Shown: piece by piece, positions 8,105 to 16,825 of the stretch | Numbering within the stretch: the first letter of the stretch is position 1 | Layout: every line of letters begins with the position of its first letter | Source of the DNA: Siccirubricoccus soli | Lineage (GTDB): Bacteria; Pseudomonadota; Alphaproteobacteria; Acetobacterales; Acetobacteraceae | Length of the DNA stretch: 64,000 nt | Direction: 5' to 3' | Assembly (NCBI RefSeq): GCF_024178315.1 | Contig: NZ_JAMZIK010000010.1 | Span: 1-64,000, forward strand | Made by a program: the position numbers and the translations under genes | The notes under the pieces: generated by a model | The model's input: only the letters and a program-made list of their open reading frames with translations | Told to the model about the DNA's origin: nothing | Databases searched by the model: none

Positions 8105-8714
8105 GCGGGTCCGTCAATCGTGCCAGGGCGGCGAGGAAGCGTTCGGCGGCGCGCTCCGGCGGCCAGGGCCGCCAGGGCGGGTCGCCGAAAGCAGCCAGCG
8201 GATCCGCCTGCAGCAGCGGCGCCCGGATGCCGAGGGTGAAGCGGACCTCCTCCGGCGTCCAGCCCGCCACATGCACGGCCTCCGCCGCGGCGAGGGCGAT
8301 GTCGCAGGCCTTGTGGGCGCGCTTGGCCTCCGGGGTCCAGGCCGGCAGGGCGTAGCGCAAGGCGACGGCCTGCTGCAGCCGGGATTGCAGCGCGGCGAAG
8401 CCGGTACCGAGGAAGGGCTTGAGCGGCGAGATGCAGTCGAAGCCGAGCAGGCCTTCCTCGGCATCATGCAGCAATTCGCGCAGGGCTTCCGCCTGCGTCA
8501 GCCCGCCCCTGGTGCGGGCGCGGCGGAGGGCGAGGACGGCCAGGGAATGCTGCGCGACGGAGAGTGGGGCACCCGGCCAGATGGAATGGCCGCCCCAGCG
8601 GAAGGTGCGGGAGAGGCCGATGGCCAGATCCTCATCCGTCCAGTCGAAGGGGGTGGGGGAGAGCAGGTCCAGGCGGCGGCCGGAGGGGAGGCGGACCCAG
8701 GCACGGTCTGGCAT
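8097..8714 (-). CDS. HD-domain phosphohydrolase-like protein (YfbR type)
   Basis: The 205-residue product carries the metal-binding pattern of HD hydrolases: SVAQHSLAVL (H56) and LLHDAEEGLLGFD (H83, D84). Family relatives act on nucleotides. WTPEEVRFTLGI and the aspartate-rich tail give no more specific hint. The start at 8714 (MPDRAWVRLPSG) is preferred to a longer reading because the family text begins there. The gene overlaps the following thioesterase by eight bases. Which of the two genes is the main cargo is unclear. Confidence 0.78.
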   Translation of the reverse strand: MPDRAWVRLPSGRRLDLLSPTPFDWTDEDLAIGLSRTFRWGGHSIWPGAPLSVAQHSLAVLALRRARTRGGLTQAEALRELLHDAEEGLLGFDCISPLKPFLGTGFAALQSRLQQAVALRYALPAWTPEAKRAHKACDIALAAAEAVHVAGWTPEEVRFTLGIRAPLLQADPLAAFGDPPWRPWPPERAAERFLAALARLTDPHG

Positions 8715-8726
8715 GGCGCGGTGTCG

Positions 8727-8899
8727 AGGGGGAGCGCTGCTCCCCCTCACACTCCCCCTCGCCAAGGGCCGAAAGGCCCTTGGATCCCTTGAGTCGGCAG
8801 GTTCAACCGTCGCGCTCCAAATTCACGGTTTCCAGAGGCCCTTCGGCCTTTGGCAGGGGCGAGTTCGAGAGGGGGCAGCGCCCCCTCTCGACACGAGGT
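8727..8899. repeat. Modular hairpin repeat, family A
   Basis: The gap holds GAGGGGGAGC-gct-GCTCCCCCTC, CCAAGGGCC-gaaa-GGCCCTTGG, the core AGTCGGCAGGTTCAACCGTCG, AGGCCC-ttcg-GGCCTTTGG and CGAGAGGGGGC-agc-GCCCCCTCTCG. The last module lies immediately 3-prime of the metallo-beta-lactamase-fold gene. Confidence 0.7.
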
Positions 8900-8904
8900 T
8901 GCCA

Positions 8905-9660
8905 TCAGAACCTCGGCGCCGAGATGTCGAACTCCTCCATCACCGCCAGGTCCTCGTTGAACCATGCCTTGATGCCGGCGCGGCGCTGGCCGATGTATTC
9001 CGGCTTCCCCGCGGCATCGAGCCGCATGGTGAGATCGTGCCCCGGGATCAGCAGCGTGCCGGGCTCCTGCTTCCACAGCCCCCAGATGCGGTCCAGGCTG
9101 GCGCGGCTGGCGCCGGCATCCATGGTCATGTCGGTGGTCATGGAGAGCATCTCGGCGCGGTTCTTCGCCGCGTCGCCGCTGAACACCACCGGCACGTCGT
9201 TGCCCGTCATCCGGTAGACCAGGCAGCCCGGGGTGTGGCCGGGGCAGAGATGGGCGGTGAAACCGGGCAGGAAGGCTTCATTGTCCTCCAGCAGGCGCAG
9301 CTTCGGGTGCTTCGCCAGATCCTGGAGATAGAGTTCCGGCAACGGGTTGAAGCCGACCGGGGTAGCGCTGGCCCACTCCATCTCGACGCGGCCAATCCAG
9401 ATATCGGCATTCGGGAACAGCGTGTAGTTCACCGAATGGTCCCAATGCGCGTGGGTGAGGACCACGTCGGTCACGCTCTCCGGCGCGCAATCGGCGGCCT
9501 TGAGCTGCTTGCCGAATTCCGGCCGCACCGCGAAGGCGCCGACATCGACGAGGATGGTCCGCCCCTCGCCGCGCAGCAGCGCGATGGTGGACCAGCCAAG
9601 GCCGCCATGACAGAGCGACTTGCCGGGATAGCCCTGGATCAGCACGTCAATCTTGTACAT
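8905..9660 (-). CDS. Metallo-beta-lactamase-fold hydrolase (lactonase-like)
   Basis: The 251-residue protein has the full dinuclear metal site: THAHWDH (H70, H72, D74, H75), CPGHTPG (H142), SGDAAKN (D163) and a C-terminal IPGHD. The spacing and the MYKIDVLIQGYPGK start resemble N-acyl homoserine lactonase-like members, but that group also contains hydrolases with other substrates, so quorum quenching is not claimed. GGAGGAAG precedes the ATG at 9660. No signal peptide is seen. It lies just downstream of the asparaginase-like gene on the same strand. Confidence 0.88.
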   Translation of the reverse strand: MYKIDVLIQGYPGKSLCHGGLGWSTIALLRGEGRTILVDVGAFAVRPEFGKQLKAADCAPESVTDVVLTHAHWDHSVNYTLFPNADIWIGRVEMEWASATPVGFNPLPELYLQDLAKHPKLRLLEDNEAFLPGFTAHLCPGHTPGCLVYRMTGNDVPVVFSGDAAKNRAEMLSMTTDMTMDAGASRASLDRIWGLWKQEPGTLLIPGHDLTMRLDAAGKPEYIGQRRAGIKAWFNEDLAVMEEFDISAPRF

Positions 9661-9697
9661 CGCTTCCTCCTGTTGGGATTCCTGCGCTGCCTGTTGT

Positions 9698-9788
9698 CCT
9701 GGCGTGGCTTCGCCACGCCAGGCTGTGTGGGGCGCCGATCGCCGAGCGACTCCGGCCCCTCATGGCGTTGCGCAGCAACGTCATGGGG
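9698..9788 (-). repeat. Bipartite 3-prime-end hairpin element, family B, copy 4
   Basis: Read on the minus strand, three bases after the TAG of the asparaginase-like gene: CCCCATGACGTTGC-tgc-GCAACGCCATGAGGGG, spacer with CCCCACACAGCC, then CCTGGCGTGGC-gaa-GCCACGCCAGG. Stem II differs from copies 1 and 2 by paired changes. Confidence 0.88.
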
Positions 9789-9791
9789 AAC

Positions 9792-10787
9792 CTAGTAGGT
9801 GGCGAAGATGCGCTCGATCTCGAGCGGCTCGCTGCTGACGGTGAGCGCGAGCGAGAGCAGGATGCGCGCCTTCTGCGGGTTGAGGTTGTCGGCCGGGATG
9901 AAACCCGCTTCCGCCAGCTTGGTCGTCGGGAAGACGCGGCCGCTGCCGGCGCGGGTGGATTGCACGACGGTGACGCCCATCTGCTTCGCCTCCAGCAGCG
10001 CCGCGGCATCGCCCGGCGTGACGAAGCCCGGCGCGAAGCCGGCGACGACGATGCCGCGGGCGCCCGCCTCGGTGAAGGCGCGCACCGCCGTGCCATCTGC
10101 GCCGGCGTAGGAATAGGCGATATCGACGCGCGGCAAGGCATCGAGGCCGCGGATGTCGAATTCCGTGTCCGGCGCCAGCCTGCGCAGCGGGCGGCGATAC
10201 CACGCCACCTTGTCGCCATCCGCCTGGCCCAGTACGCCGACATCCGGGCTGCGGAAGGTCTGCATCCGGCCGGTGGAGGTCTTCGTCACCTCCCGCGCCG
10301 CCTGGATCTCGTCATTCAGCAGCACCAGCGCGCCGAGGCCGCGCGCCCCCTCATCGGCCGCGACGCGCACCGCATTCACCAGGTTCAGCCCGGCATCGGT
10401 GGAGAGCGCGGAGGCAGGGCGCTGGGAGCCGACGACAACCACCGGCACCGGGACCTTCAGGGTGAGGGAGAGGAAGAAGGCCGTCTCCTCCAGCGAGGCA
10501 GTGCCATGGCCGATGACGATTCCGGCGAGGTCCGGGTTCTCCGCCACCACCTTGTCGCAGAGCAGGACGAGTTCCTGCCACTCCTTCCAGGCGATCTGCG
10601 GCGAGGGGACGTTGCGATAGGGCAGCGCGAAGACATCGGCGACGAGCTGCACTTCCGGGAAGCGCTCCAGGATGCCGTCGGCCTGCAGCATCAGCCCGTT
10701 GGCGCCGTAATTCACCGTGTCCAGCGGACCCTTGCCGATGGAGGCGATGGTCCCGCCGGTGCCGATGAAGGCGACGCGCTTCCTCAT
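9792..10787 (-). CDS. L-asparaginase/amidase family protein with altered active-site Asp
   Basis: The 331-residue product follows the two-domain asparaginase fold: FIGTGGTIAS (nucleophile Thr13), the second catalytic loop GHGTASLEETAFFL (T96), GSQRPASALSTDAGLN and LNDEIQAAREVTKTST with the active-site Lys169. In type II asparaginases the loop reads HGTDT and the Asp binds the substrate alpha-amino group; here the Asp is Ala97. The nucleophile, T96 and K169 remain. The enzyme may act on an amide without a free alpha-amino group, which is inference. No signal peptide is visible. Surrounded by binding-protein and hydrolase genes. Confidence 0.85.
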   Translation of the reverse strand: MRKRVAFIGTGGTIASIGKGPLDTVNYGANGLMLQADGILERFPEVQLVADVFALPYRNVPSPQIAWKEWQELVLLCDKVVAENPDLAGIVIGHGTASLEETAFFLSLTLKVPVPVVVVGSQRPASALSTDAGLNLVNAVRVAADEGARGLGALVLLNDEIQAAREVTKTSTGRMQTFRSPDVGVLGQADGDKVAWYRRPLRRLAPDTEFDIRGLDALPRVDIAYSYAGADGTAVRAFTEAGARGIVVAGFAPGFVTPGDAAALLEAKQMGVTVVQSTRAGSGRVFPTTKLAEAGFIPADNLNPQKARILLSLALTVSSEPLEIERIFATY

Positions 10788-10897
10788 GCCTGCCCGCTCC
10801 CCGAAGCTGCGGGCAAGAGTGGCACGGGCGAAGGGCCGCGCCTAGCGCAAGGCCGGGTCATCCCGGAGGCGACTCTCGCCGCCCGCGCTGCTCGTTG

Positions 10898-10989
10898 CTT
10901 GCCGCGGCTTGGCCGCGGCAAGCTGTGCGAGGGCTGGGGAATACGGCGACTCCGGGGCCCCCATGGCGTTGCGCAGCAACGTCATGGGG
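10898..10989 (-). repeat. Bipartite 3-prime-end hairpin element, family B, copy 5 (supplies proB stop)
   Basis: Read on the minus strand, CCCCATGACGTTGC-tgc-GCAACGCCATGGGG is stem I, and its first bases CCCCATGA contain the TGA that ends proB. After GGGGCCCCGGAGTCGCC and CCCTCGCACAGC, stem II is CTTGCCGCGGC-caa-GCCGCGGCAAG. Confidence 0.9.
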
Positions 10990-12130
10990 AAATGAGTACG
11001 AGGTCGTCCCGGTGCACGATCTCATCCCGGCCGCGCCAGCCGAGAATCGCCTCGATCTCCTCCGAGCGGTGGCCGGCGATGCGGCCGGCATCCTCGGCGT
11101 CATAGGCGGAAAGCCCGCGCGCCAGCTCGCGCCCCGTCGCGTCGCGCACGCTCACCGGATCACCGCGGTGGAATTGCCCCTCCACCCCGCGCACCCCGGC
11201 GGGCAGCAGGGAGGAGCCGCGGGAGAGCGCCCGCGCCGCCCCCTCATCCACCGTGAGGCTGCCGAGCGGCGCCAGCGAGCCGGCGATCCAGCGCTTGCGC
11301 GCGGTGCGGCCTTCCGGCGCGGGCAGGAACCAGGTGCAGGGCGCGCCCTCCTCCATCGCCCGCAGCGGGTTGTCCCGCTTGCCCAGCGCGATCGCCATGG
11401 CGCAGCCCGCGCCGGTCGCGATCCGCGCCGCGATCAGCTTGGTGCGCATGCCGCCGGAGGAATAGCCGGGCGGCGGCTCGCCCCCCATGGCCATGATCTC
11501 GTCGGAGATCCGCTCCACCACCGGCAGGTGCCGGGCCGCCGGGTCCTTGCGCGGATCCGCGGTGTAGAGCCCGTCGATGTCGGAGAGCAGCACCAGCGCA
11601 TCGGCGCCGGTCATCTCCGCGACGCGCGCCGCCAGCCGGTCATTGTCGCCGAAGCGGATCTCGGCCGTCGCCACCGTGTCGTTCTCGTTGATCACCGGCA
11701 CGCAGCCCAGTTCCAGCAGCGTGCCGAGTGTCGCGCGGGCGTTGAGGTAGCGGCGGCGATCCTCGCTGTCCTCCAGGGTCAGCAGCAGCTGCGCGGCGGA
11801 GAGACCATGTGCCGAGAGCGCCTCCTGCCAGGCGCCGGCGAGGCGGATCTGCCCGACGGCCGCGGCGGCCTGCTTCTCCTCCAGCCGGAGCTTCTTCCGG
11901 GTGAGGCCAAGGGCCCGGCGGGCGAGGGCGATGGCGCCGGAGGAGACCAGCACCACCTCCGTCCCCCGCGCCCGCATGGCGGCGACATCGGCGGCCACGG
12001 AGGCGAGCCAGGCGGCGCGCGGCGCGGCGGTCTTCTCCTCCACCACCAGGGCGGAACCGATCTTCACCACCACCCGCTTCGCGTCCCGCAACAGGGGAAG
12101 GGCGGGGCCCAAGGGAACTGCCTGATCCAT
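10982..12130 (-). CDS. proB: Glutamate 5-kinase
   Basis: The 382-residue product catalyses ATP-dependent phosphorylation of L-glutamate, the first step of proline synthesis. The amino-acid kinase domain shows [54 protein letters not shown] and [18 protein letters not shown]. The last 75 or so residues form a PUA domain, as in full-length bacterial ProB. The start at 12130 gives [18 protein letters not shown]. The usual neighbour obgE is absent; instead divergent binding-protein and convergent asparaginase-like genes flank it. The stop codon is inside a family-B repeat, so the last residues (LISP) are set by the repeat edge. Confidence 0.96.
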   Translation of the reverse strand: MDQAVPLGPALPLLRDAKRVVVKIGSALVVEEKTAAPRAAWLASVAADVAAMRARGTEVVLVSSGAIALARRALGLTRKKLRLEEKQAAAAVGQIRLAGAWQEALSAHGLSAAQLLLTLEDSEDRRRYLNARATLGTLLELGCVPVINENDTVATAEIRFGDNDRLAARVAEMTGADALVLLSDIDGLYTADPRKDPAARHLPVVERISDEIMAMGGEPPPGYSSGGMRTKLIAARIATGAGCAMAIALGKRDNPLRAMEEGAPCTWFLPAPEGRTARKRWIAGSLAPLGSLTVDEGAARALSRGSSLLPAGVRGVEGQFHRGDPVSVRDATGRELARGLSAYDAEDAGRIAGHRSEEIEAILGWRGRDEIVHRDDLVLISP

Positions 12131-12386
12131 GACGCGGGCGCATAGCATGGGCAGGCGGGCATGGAAAAAGGGGCAGGCGGTTGGGGCTTGCCCATTGCCG
12201 GCAGTGCCGCCGCCCCGGCTGCGTCCTGGCCCGCCCCCCGGCCGGGGCTGGCGGCGGTGGCGCCAAAGGGCAGCACCCTGGCAGGGGCACCCCCCTCGCG
12301 CCCCTGCCGCCGCTTGACCCCCGCGCAGCCCAACCGGCAGGCTGGCCACAAGCGGCGCCGCCAAGCGCCCCGTGGAGGAAACGAGC

Positions 12387-13379
12387 ATGCCCCGAGCCAT
12401 GCGCCCCGGCCGCCGGGCGGCGCTGGGCCTGGCCCTGGCCGCCCCTGCCCTGGCCATTCCCGCCCGGGCCCAGGGGCCGCTGCCCTGGCCGGTCCGCGGT
12501 ATCCGCCTGGTGGTGCCCTTCGGCCCGGGCGGGCCCACCGATGTCATGGCCCGCGCCCTCTCACACGGGCTGCCCCCCGTCCTCGGCCAGCCGGTGGTGG
12601 TGGAGAGCCGGCCGGGCGGCGGCGGCAATATCGGCGTCGCGCATGTCGCCCGCGCCGCGCCGGATGGCGACACCCTGCTGGTCACCTCCACCGGCTTCGT
12701 GGTGAACCCCAGCCTGTTCCGCAACCCCGGCTACGACCCGGTGCGGGACTTCGCCCCGATCACCGAGCTCGGTGCCTCCCCCAACGTGCTGCTGGCGCGG
12801 CCGGACAGCGGGATCGAGTCCGTGGCGGCGCTGGTGGCGCGGGCGAAGGCGGAGCCGGGGGTATTGAACATGGCCAATCCCGGCACCGGCTCCACGCCGC
12901 ACCTGACGATCGAACTGCTGCGGCTGAAGACCGGGATCGAGGTGGTGCAGGTGCCGCACAACAGCGCCGCGCTGGCCATCCAGTCCCTGCTCGGCGGCAC
13001 CACCAGCATCGGCGTCACTGCCCTGCCCCCGGCGCAGCCGCAGATCAAGGCCGGCGCGCTGCGCGCCCTGGCGCTGACCGGCGCCAGCCGCTGGCCGGAC
13101 CTGCCAGAGGTGCCGACCATGCAGGAGCTGGGCTATGAGGGATTCGTTTCCGAGACCTTCCAGGGCCTGCTGGCGCCCGCCGGCACCCCGGCCGCCATCC
13201 TGGCACGGCTGACGGCGGCGGCGCGGGAGGTGCTGGCGGCGCCGCAGATCGCCGCCCGGCTGCGCGCCGCTGGGTTCGAGCTGCGCCTGGCCGGGCCGCA
13301 AGCCCTGGCCGACCGCATCGTCCGCGAAGTGCCGCTGTGGCGGGAGGTGATCCGCGCCGCCGGGCTGCCGCAGGAATAG
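12387..13379 (+). CDS. Bug/TctC-type tripartite tricarboxylate transporter binding protein
   Basis: A 330-residue periplasmic receptor. The start [20 protein letters not shown] has an Arg-rich n-region and a hydrophobic core; PARAQGPLP fits the cleavage site. Landmarks are [59 protein letters not shown] and the closing [18 protein letters not shown] precedes the ATG at 12387 at good spacing. It is the third solitary Bug-type gene in 13 kb. No TctA/B partner is seen; ligand unknown. Confidence 0.95.
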   Translation: MPRAMRPGRRAALGLALAAPALAIPARAQGPLPWPVRGIRLVVPFGPGGPTDVMARALSHGLPPVLGQPVVVESRPGGGGNIGVAHVARAAPDGDTLLVTSTGFVVNPSLFRNPGYDPVRDFAPITELGASPNVLLARPDSGIESVAALVARAKAEPGVLNMANPGTGSTPHLTIELLRLKTGIEVVQVPHNSAALAIQSLLGGTTSIGVTALPPAQPQIKAGALRALALTGASRWPDLPEVPTMQELGYEGFVSETFQGLLAPAGTPAAILARLTAAAREVLAAPQIAARLRAAGFELRLAGPQALADRIVREVPLWREVIRAAGLPQE

Positions 13380-13512
13380 CCGGGGCGCGGGGCCGCCCGC
13401 TGTCCGGCCCGGGGCGATTGCGGCGCGGCCGCCGCCCCTCGCAGCCTGGGCCCGGACCGCCGCCGGGCGGATGGGTTGCCGCCGCCGCGCGAGGGCGGCA
13501 GGATGCGGGAAG

Positions 13513-14742
13513 ATGTCACCCGGCCCTTCCATCTGGCTGGTGATGCTGGCGCTGCTCGGCACCCATCTGGCCGGGATGGGCACCTTCCTCACCCTGCCCG
13601 TCCTCGCCCCCGCCATCGCCGCGGAGCTGGAATTGCCGGCCAGCCTGGCCGGGGTGCACACCGCCCTCGCCTATGCCGGCGCGCTGGTGTCCGGCCCCTT
13701 CGCGCAAGGGCTGCTGCGGCGACATGGCGGCATCCGGGTGTGCCAGGGGGCGCTGGTGGTCATCGCCTGCGGCATCGCCCTGGCGGTGCTGGGCCATCCG
13801 CTGGCGCTCATCGCCTCTGCCGTGGTGGCCGGCGCCGGGCACGGGCCGCTGACCCCGGCGGGCAGCCATGTGCTGGCGGCGCGCACCCCGGCCCAGATCC
13901 GCAGCCTGGTCTTCGGCCTGAAGCAGACCGGGGTGCCCGCCGGGGCCATGCTCGTCTCGGTCATCGCCCCCGTGGTCGGCAGCCTTTATGGCTGGCGGGC
14001 GGGGGTGCTGGCCATCGCCGTCTTCGCCCTGCTGCTGGCGCTCGCCCTGCAGCCGCTGCGGGCCGCGCTGGATGCGGACCGCGACCCGGCGGCGCCCAGC
14101 CGCGCCGCCTTCGGCGAGGCGCTGGGCAGCCTTCGCCTGCTGCGGGAACATGCGCCGCTGCGCGCCACCAGCCTCTATGGCTGCGGGCTGGCGGTGGGGC
14201 AGTTCGGCTTCTTCTCCTTCTTCGTCGTCTGGCAGGTGCAGGCGCTGGGCATGGGGCTGGTGGAGGCGGGGATGACGCTGGCCATCGGCCAGGGCGCCGG
14301 CATCCTCGGCCGCATCCTCTGGGCGGTGGCGGCGGATCGCCGCGGGGCCCGGCCGGTGCTGAGCGTGATCGGCATCGGTGCATGCCTCTCCGCCCTGCTG
14401 CTGGCGCTCGCCGGCCCCGGCCTGCCCTGGCTGGCGGTGGTGGCGCTGGCGGCGGCGATGGGCTGCTTCGCCGTCGGCTGGACCGGGGTATTGCTGGCCG
14501 AGGTGGCGCGGCTGGCCCCGCCGGGAAGGGTGGGCGCCGCCACCTCCGCCATGGGCTTCGCCATGGCGCTGACCCTGATCCTCGCACCCAGCCTGCTCTC
14601 GGCGCTGGCCGGGCTGACGGGCGGCTATGCGGCGGGCTTCGCGCTGTGCGGCGTGCTGGCGGGGGGTGCAGTGCTCATCCTCCGGCGCGGCACGGCGCCG
14701 GGCATTGCGATTTCCCGGGCGCCCTCCAAATTGACCCCATGA
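13513..14742 (+). CDS. MFS transporter
   Basis: The 409-residue product has about twelve hydrophobic segments arranged in two halves, with the loop-2/3 motif region FAQGLLRRHGGIRVCQGALVV and the equivalent AVAADRRGARPVLSVIG in the second half, as in Major Facilitator proteins. It begins MSPGPSIWLVMLALLGTHL after GCGGGAAG. The closest general resemblance is to CynX/NimT-type permeases, but the substrate cannot be read. Its last codons overlap the next gene by four bases (ATGA), indicating coupled translation with the small HIG1-type protein. Confidence 0.88.
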   Translation: MSPGPSIWLVMLALLGTHLAGMGTFLTLPVLAPAIAAELELPASLAGVHTALAYAGALVSGPFAQGLLRRHGGIRVCQGALVVIACGIALAVLGHPLALIASAVVAGAGHGPLTPAGSHVLAARTPAQIRSLVFGLKQTGVPAGAMLVSVIAPVVGSLYGWRAGVLAIAVFALLLALALQPLRAALDADRDPAAPSRAAFGEALGSLRLLREHAPLRATSLYGCGLAVGQFGFFSFFVVWQVQALGMGLVEAGMTLAIGQGAGILGRILWAVAADRRGARPVLSVIGIGACLSALLLALAGPGLPWLAVVALAAAMGCFAVGWTGVLLAEVARLAPPGRVGAATSAMGFAMALTLILAPSLLSALAGLTGGYAAGFALCGVLAGGAVLILRRGTAPGIAISRAPSKLTP

Positions 14743-14930
14743 AGCTTTTCCTCGGCATCCTCACCGGCATCGCCATGCTGGCGACGCTCGGCACCCTCTT
14801 CGCCGGCATGCTCGGCCTGGTGCGGCAGGGCGGGGATGCGGAGCGCTCCAACCGCTTGATGCGCTGGCGGGTCATCCTCCAGGGGATCACCCTGGCGCTC
14901 TTCGCCCTGCTGCTCTGGGTTTCCCGCTGA
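14739..14930 (+). CDS. HIG1-type twin-transmembrane small protein, 63 aa
   Basis: This short gene starts inside the stop of the MFS gene (ATGA). The product MKLFLGILTGIAMLATLGTL has a first membrane helix, a polar loop with RQGGDAERSNRLMRWRV, and a second helix LQGITLALFALLLWV. The NRLMRWRV loop between two helices is the hallmark of the HIG1 family, whose members associate with respiratory complexes such as cytochrome oxidase. That role is known for relatives, not shown here. A rho-independent terminator follows at once. Confidence 0.85.
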   Translation: MKLFLGILTGIAMLATLGTLFAGMLGLVRQGGDAERSNRLMRWRVILQGITLALFALLLWVSR

Positions 14931-14960
14931 ACCCCCAGGGGGTTGAGCTTGGGGGTTTTT
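14931..14960 (+). terminator. Rho-independent terminator after the MFS/HIG1 pair
   Basis: ACCCCCA (14931-14937) pairs with TGGGGGT (14950-14956), followed by a run of five T. It directly follows the HIG1 stop. The last T residues are shared with the -35 box of the etfB promoter. Confidence 0.8.
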
Positions 14961-14988
14961 GACAGCGACGCCACCGCCGCCCTATTTT
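14959..14988 (+). promoter_or_regulatory. Sigma70-type promoter for etfBA
   Basis: TTGACA at 14959-14964 and TATTTT at 14983-14988 are separated by 18 bases, about 80 bases upstream of the etfB start. The exact consensus -35 box in such GC-rich DNA is unlikely to be chance. Confidence 0.7.
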
Positions 14989-15066
14989 GCCGCCCGATCC
15001 GCGGGCGCCGGGCCTCGCCTTGCCTCCCGCTCCTTCAGCAACAACAGCCAGGAAACGGCAGCGGCG

Positions 15067-15816
15067 ATGAAGCTTCTCGTCCCGGTCAAGCGGGTGGTCG
15101 ACTACAACGTAAAGGTCCGCGTGAAGGCGGATGGCACCGGCGTCGAGACGGCGAACGTCAAGATGTCCATGAACCCCTTCGACGAGATCGCGGTGGAAGA
15201 AGCCGTGCGGCTGAAGGAGAAGGGCGTGGCGACCGAGGTCGTCGTCGTCTCCTGCGGCCCCGCCGCCTGCCAGGAGCAGATCCGCACCGCCCTCGCCATG
15301 GGCGCCGACCGCGGCATCCTCGTGGAGCATGACGGCGTGCTGGAGCCGCTGGCGGTGGCCAAGCTGCTCAAGGCGCTGGCGGCGAAGGAGAGCCCGGAGC
15401 TCGTCATCCTCGGCAAGCAGGCCATCGACGACGACATGAACGCCACCGGCCAGATGCTGGCGGCGCTGCTGGGCTGGGCCCAGGGCACCTTCGCCAGCAA
15501 GGTGGAGAAGGATGGCGACAAGCTGAAGGTGACGCGCGAGGTCGATGGCGGCCTCGAGACCGTCTCGCTCAAGCTGCCGGCCATCGTCACCACCGATCTG
15601 CGGCTGAACGAGCCGCGCTACGCCTCCCTCCCCAACATCATGAAGGCGCGGAAGAAGCCGATCGAGAACGTGAAGCCGGCCGATCTCGGCGTGGATGTCA
15701 CGCCCCGGCTGACCGTGCTGAAGGTCGAGGAGCCGCCGAAGCGCCAGGCCGGCAAGAAGGTCGGCTCGGTGCAGGAGCTGGTCGAGAAGCTGCGCAACGA
15801 AGCGAAGGTGATCTGA
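15067..15816 (+). CDS. etfB: Electron transfer flavoprotein beta subunit
   Basis: The 249-residue product is the small ETF subunit, starting [20 protein letters not shown] and carrying [39 protein letters not shown], and the conserved [20 protein letters not shown] segment. It forms a heterodimer with EtfA, binds AMP, and shuttles electrons from acyl-CoA and other dehydrogenases to the ETF:quinone oxidoreductase. The EtfA gene starts three bases after its stop. The C-terminal part after residue 200 is the usual domain-III arm. Confidence 0.97.
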   Translation: MKLLVPVKRVVDYNVKVRVKADGTGVETANVKMSMNPFDEIAVEEAVRLKEKGVATEVVVVSCGPAACQEQIRTALAMGADRGILVEHDGVLEPLAVAKLLKALAAKESPELVILGKQAIDDDMNATGQMLAALLGWAQGTFASKVEKDGDKLKVTREVDGGLETVSLKLPAIVTTDLRLNEPRYASLPNIMKARKKPIENVKPADLGVDVTPRLTVLKVEEPPKRQAGKKVGSVQELVEKLRNEAKVI

Positions 15817-15819
15817 GCC

Positions 15820-16749
15820 ATGGCCGTTCTCGTTCTTGCCGACCATGACGGCAGCGCGCTGACGCAGCCGAGCCGGAGCACCATCGCCGCCGCGGCGAAG
15901 CTCGGCGAGGTGCATGTGCTGGTCCTCGGCGCCGCCGCTGCGGCGCAGGCCGCCGCCCAGGTGGCGGGCGTCGCCAAGGTGCTGCACTCGGATGCGGCGC
16001 TCTACGCGAACGGGCTGGCGGAGCCGGTGGCGGCGCTGCTGGTTTCCATGGCGCCCAACTACTCCCACCTGCTCGCCCCGGCCTCCGCCGCGGGCAAGAA
16101 CGTCATGCCGCGCGTCGCCGCGCTGCTGGACGTGCAGGTGCTGAGCGACATCGCCGGCGTGGTGGATGCCGACACCTTCGTGCGCCCGATCTATGCCGGC
16201 AATGCGCTGGCGACGGTGAAGAGCGCCGATTCGAAGAAGGTCATCACCGTCCGCGCCGCGAGCTTCGATCCGGCCCCCGCCACCGGCGGCAGCGCCGCGG
16301 TGGAGGCCGCGCCCACGGCCGAGGATCCGGGCCTCTCCAGCTTCCTCGGCGCCGAGATCGCGAAGAGCGAGCGGCCGGAGCTGACTGCGGCGCGCATCGT
16401 CGTCTCCGGCGGCCGCGCCATGGGCTCCGCCGAGAACTTCAAGATCATCGAGGGCGTGGCGGACAAGCTCGGCGCCGCCGTCGGCGCCTCCCGCGCCGCG
16501 GTGGATGCCGGCTACGCGCCGAACGACCACCAGGTGGGCCAGACCGGCAAGATCGTGGCGCCGGAGCTGTACATCGCCGTCGGCATCTCGGGCGCCATCC
16601 AGCACCTGGCCGGCATGAAGGACAGCAAGGTGATCGTCGCCATCAACAAGGACGAGGAAGCGCCGATCTTCTCCGTCGCCGATTACGGGCTGGTGGGCGA
16701 CCTGTTCAAGGTGATGCCGGAACTCGAAGCCGAGCTGGCGAAGAAGTAA
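15820..16749 (+). CDS. etfA: Electron transfer flavoprotein alpha subunit
   Basis: The 309-residue product is the large, FAD-binding ETF subunit. The N-terminal domain ([20 protein letters not shown]) is followed by the C-terminal FAD domain with [48 protein letters not shown] and [11 protein letters not shown], all diagnostic. Together with EtfB it feeds electrons from beta-oxidation and amino-acid dehydrogenases into respiration. It ends before a strong rho-independent terminator, so etfBA is a closed two-gene operon. Confidence 0.97.
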   Translation: MAVLVLADHDGSALTQPSRSTIAAAAKLGEVHVLVLGAAAAAQAAAQVAGVAKVLHSDAALYANGLAEPVAALLVSMAPNYSHLLAPASAAGKNVMPRVAALLDVQVLSDIAGVVDADTFVRPIYAGNALATVKSADSKKVITVRAASFDPAPATGGSAAVEAAPTAEDPGLSSFLGAEIAKSERPELTAARIVVSGGRAMGSAENFKIIEGVADKLGAAVGASRAAVDAGYAPNDHQVGQTGKIVAPELYIAVGISGAIQHLAGMKDSKVIVAINKDEEAPIFSVADYGLVGDLFKVMPELEAELAKK

Positions 16750-16766
16750 GGCAGCAACTCTCGGAC

Positions 16767-16805
16767 AAGGCCGCCCGACGCCTCGCGCGTCCGGCGGCCT
16801 TTTTC
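16767..16805 (+). terminator. Rho-independent terminator after etfA
   Basis: GGCCGCCCGACGC (16769-16781) pairs with GCGTCCGGCGGCC (16787-16799) with one mismatch and a five-base loop, followed by TTTTT. Confidence 0.9.
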
Positions 16806-16825
16806 ATGTGCGAAGGGGGATGGAG

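Noticed and set aside
8905-9660. Assignment as AHL lactonase (quorum quenching)
   Set aside because: The metal site is shared by many hydrolases in this fold and nothing local indicates acyl-homoserine lactone use.
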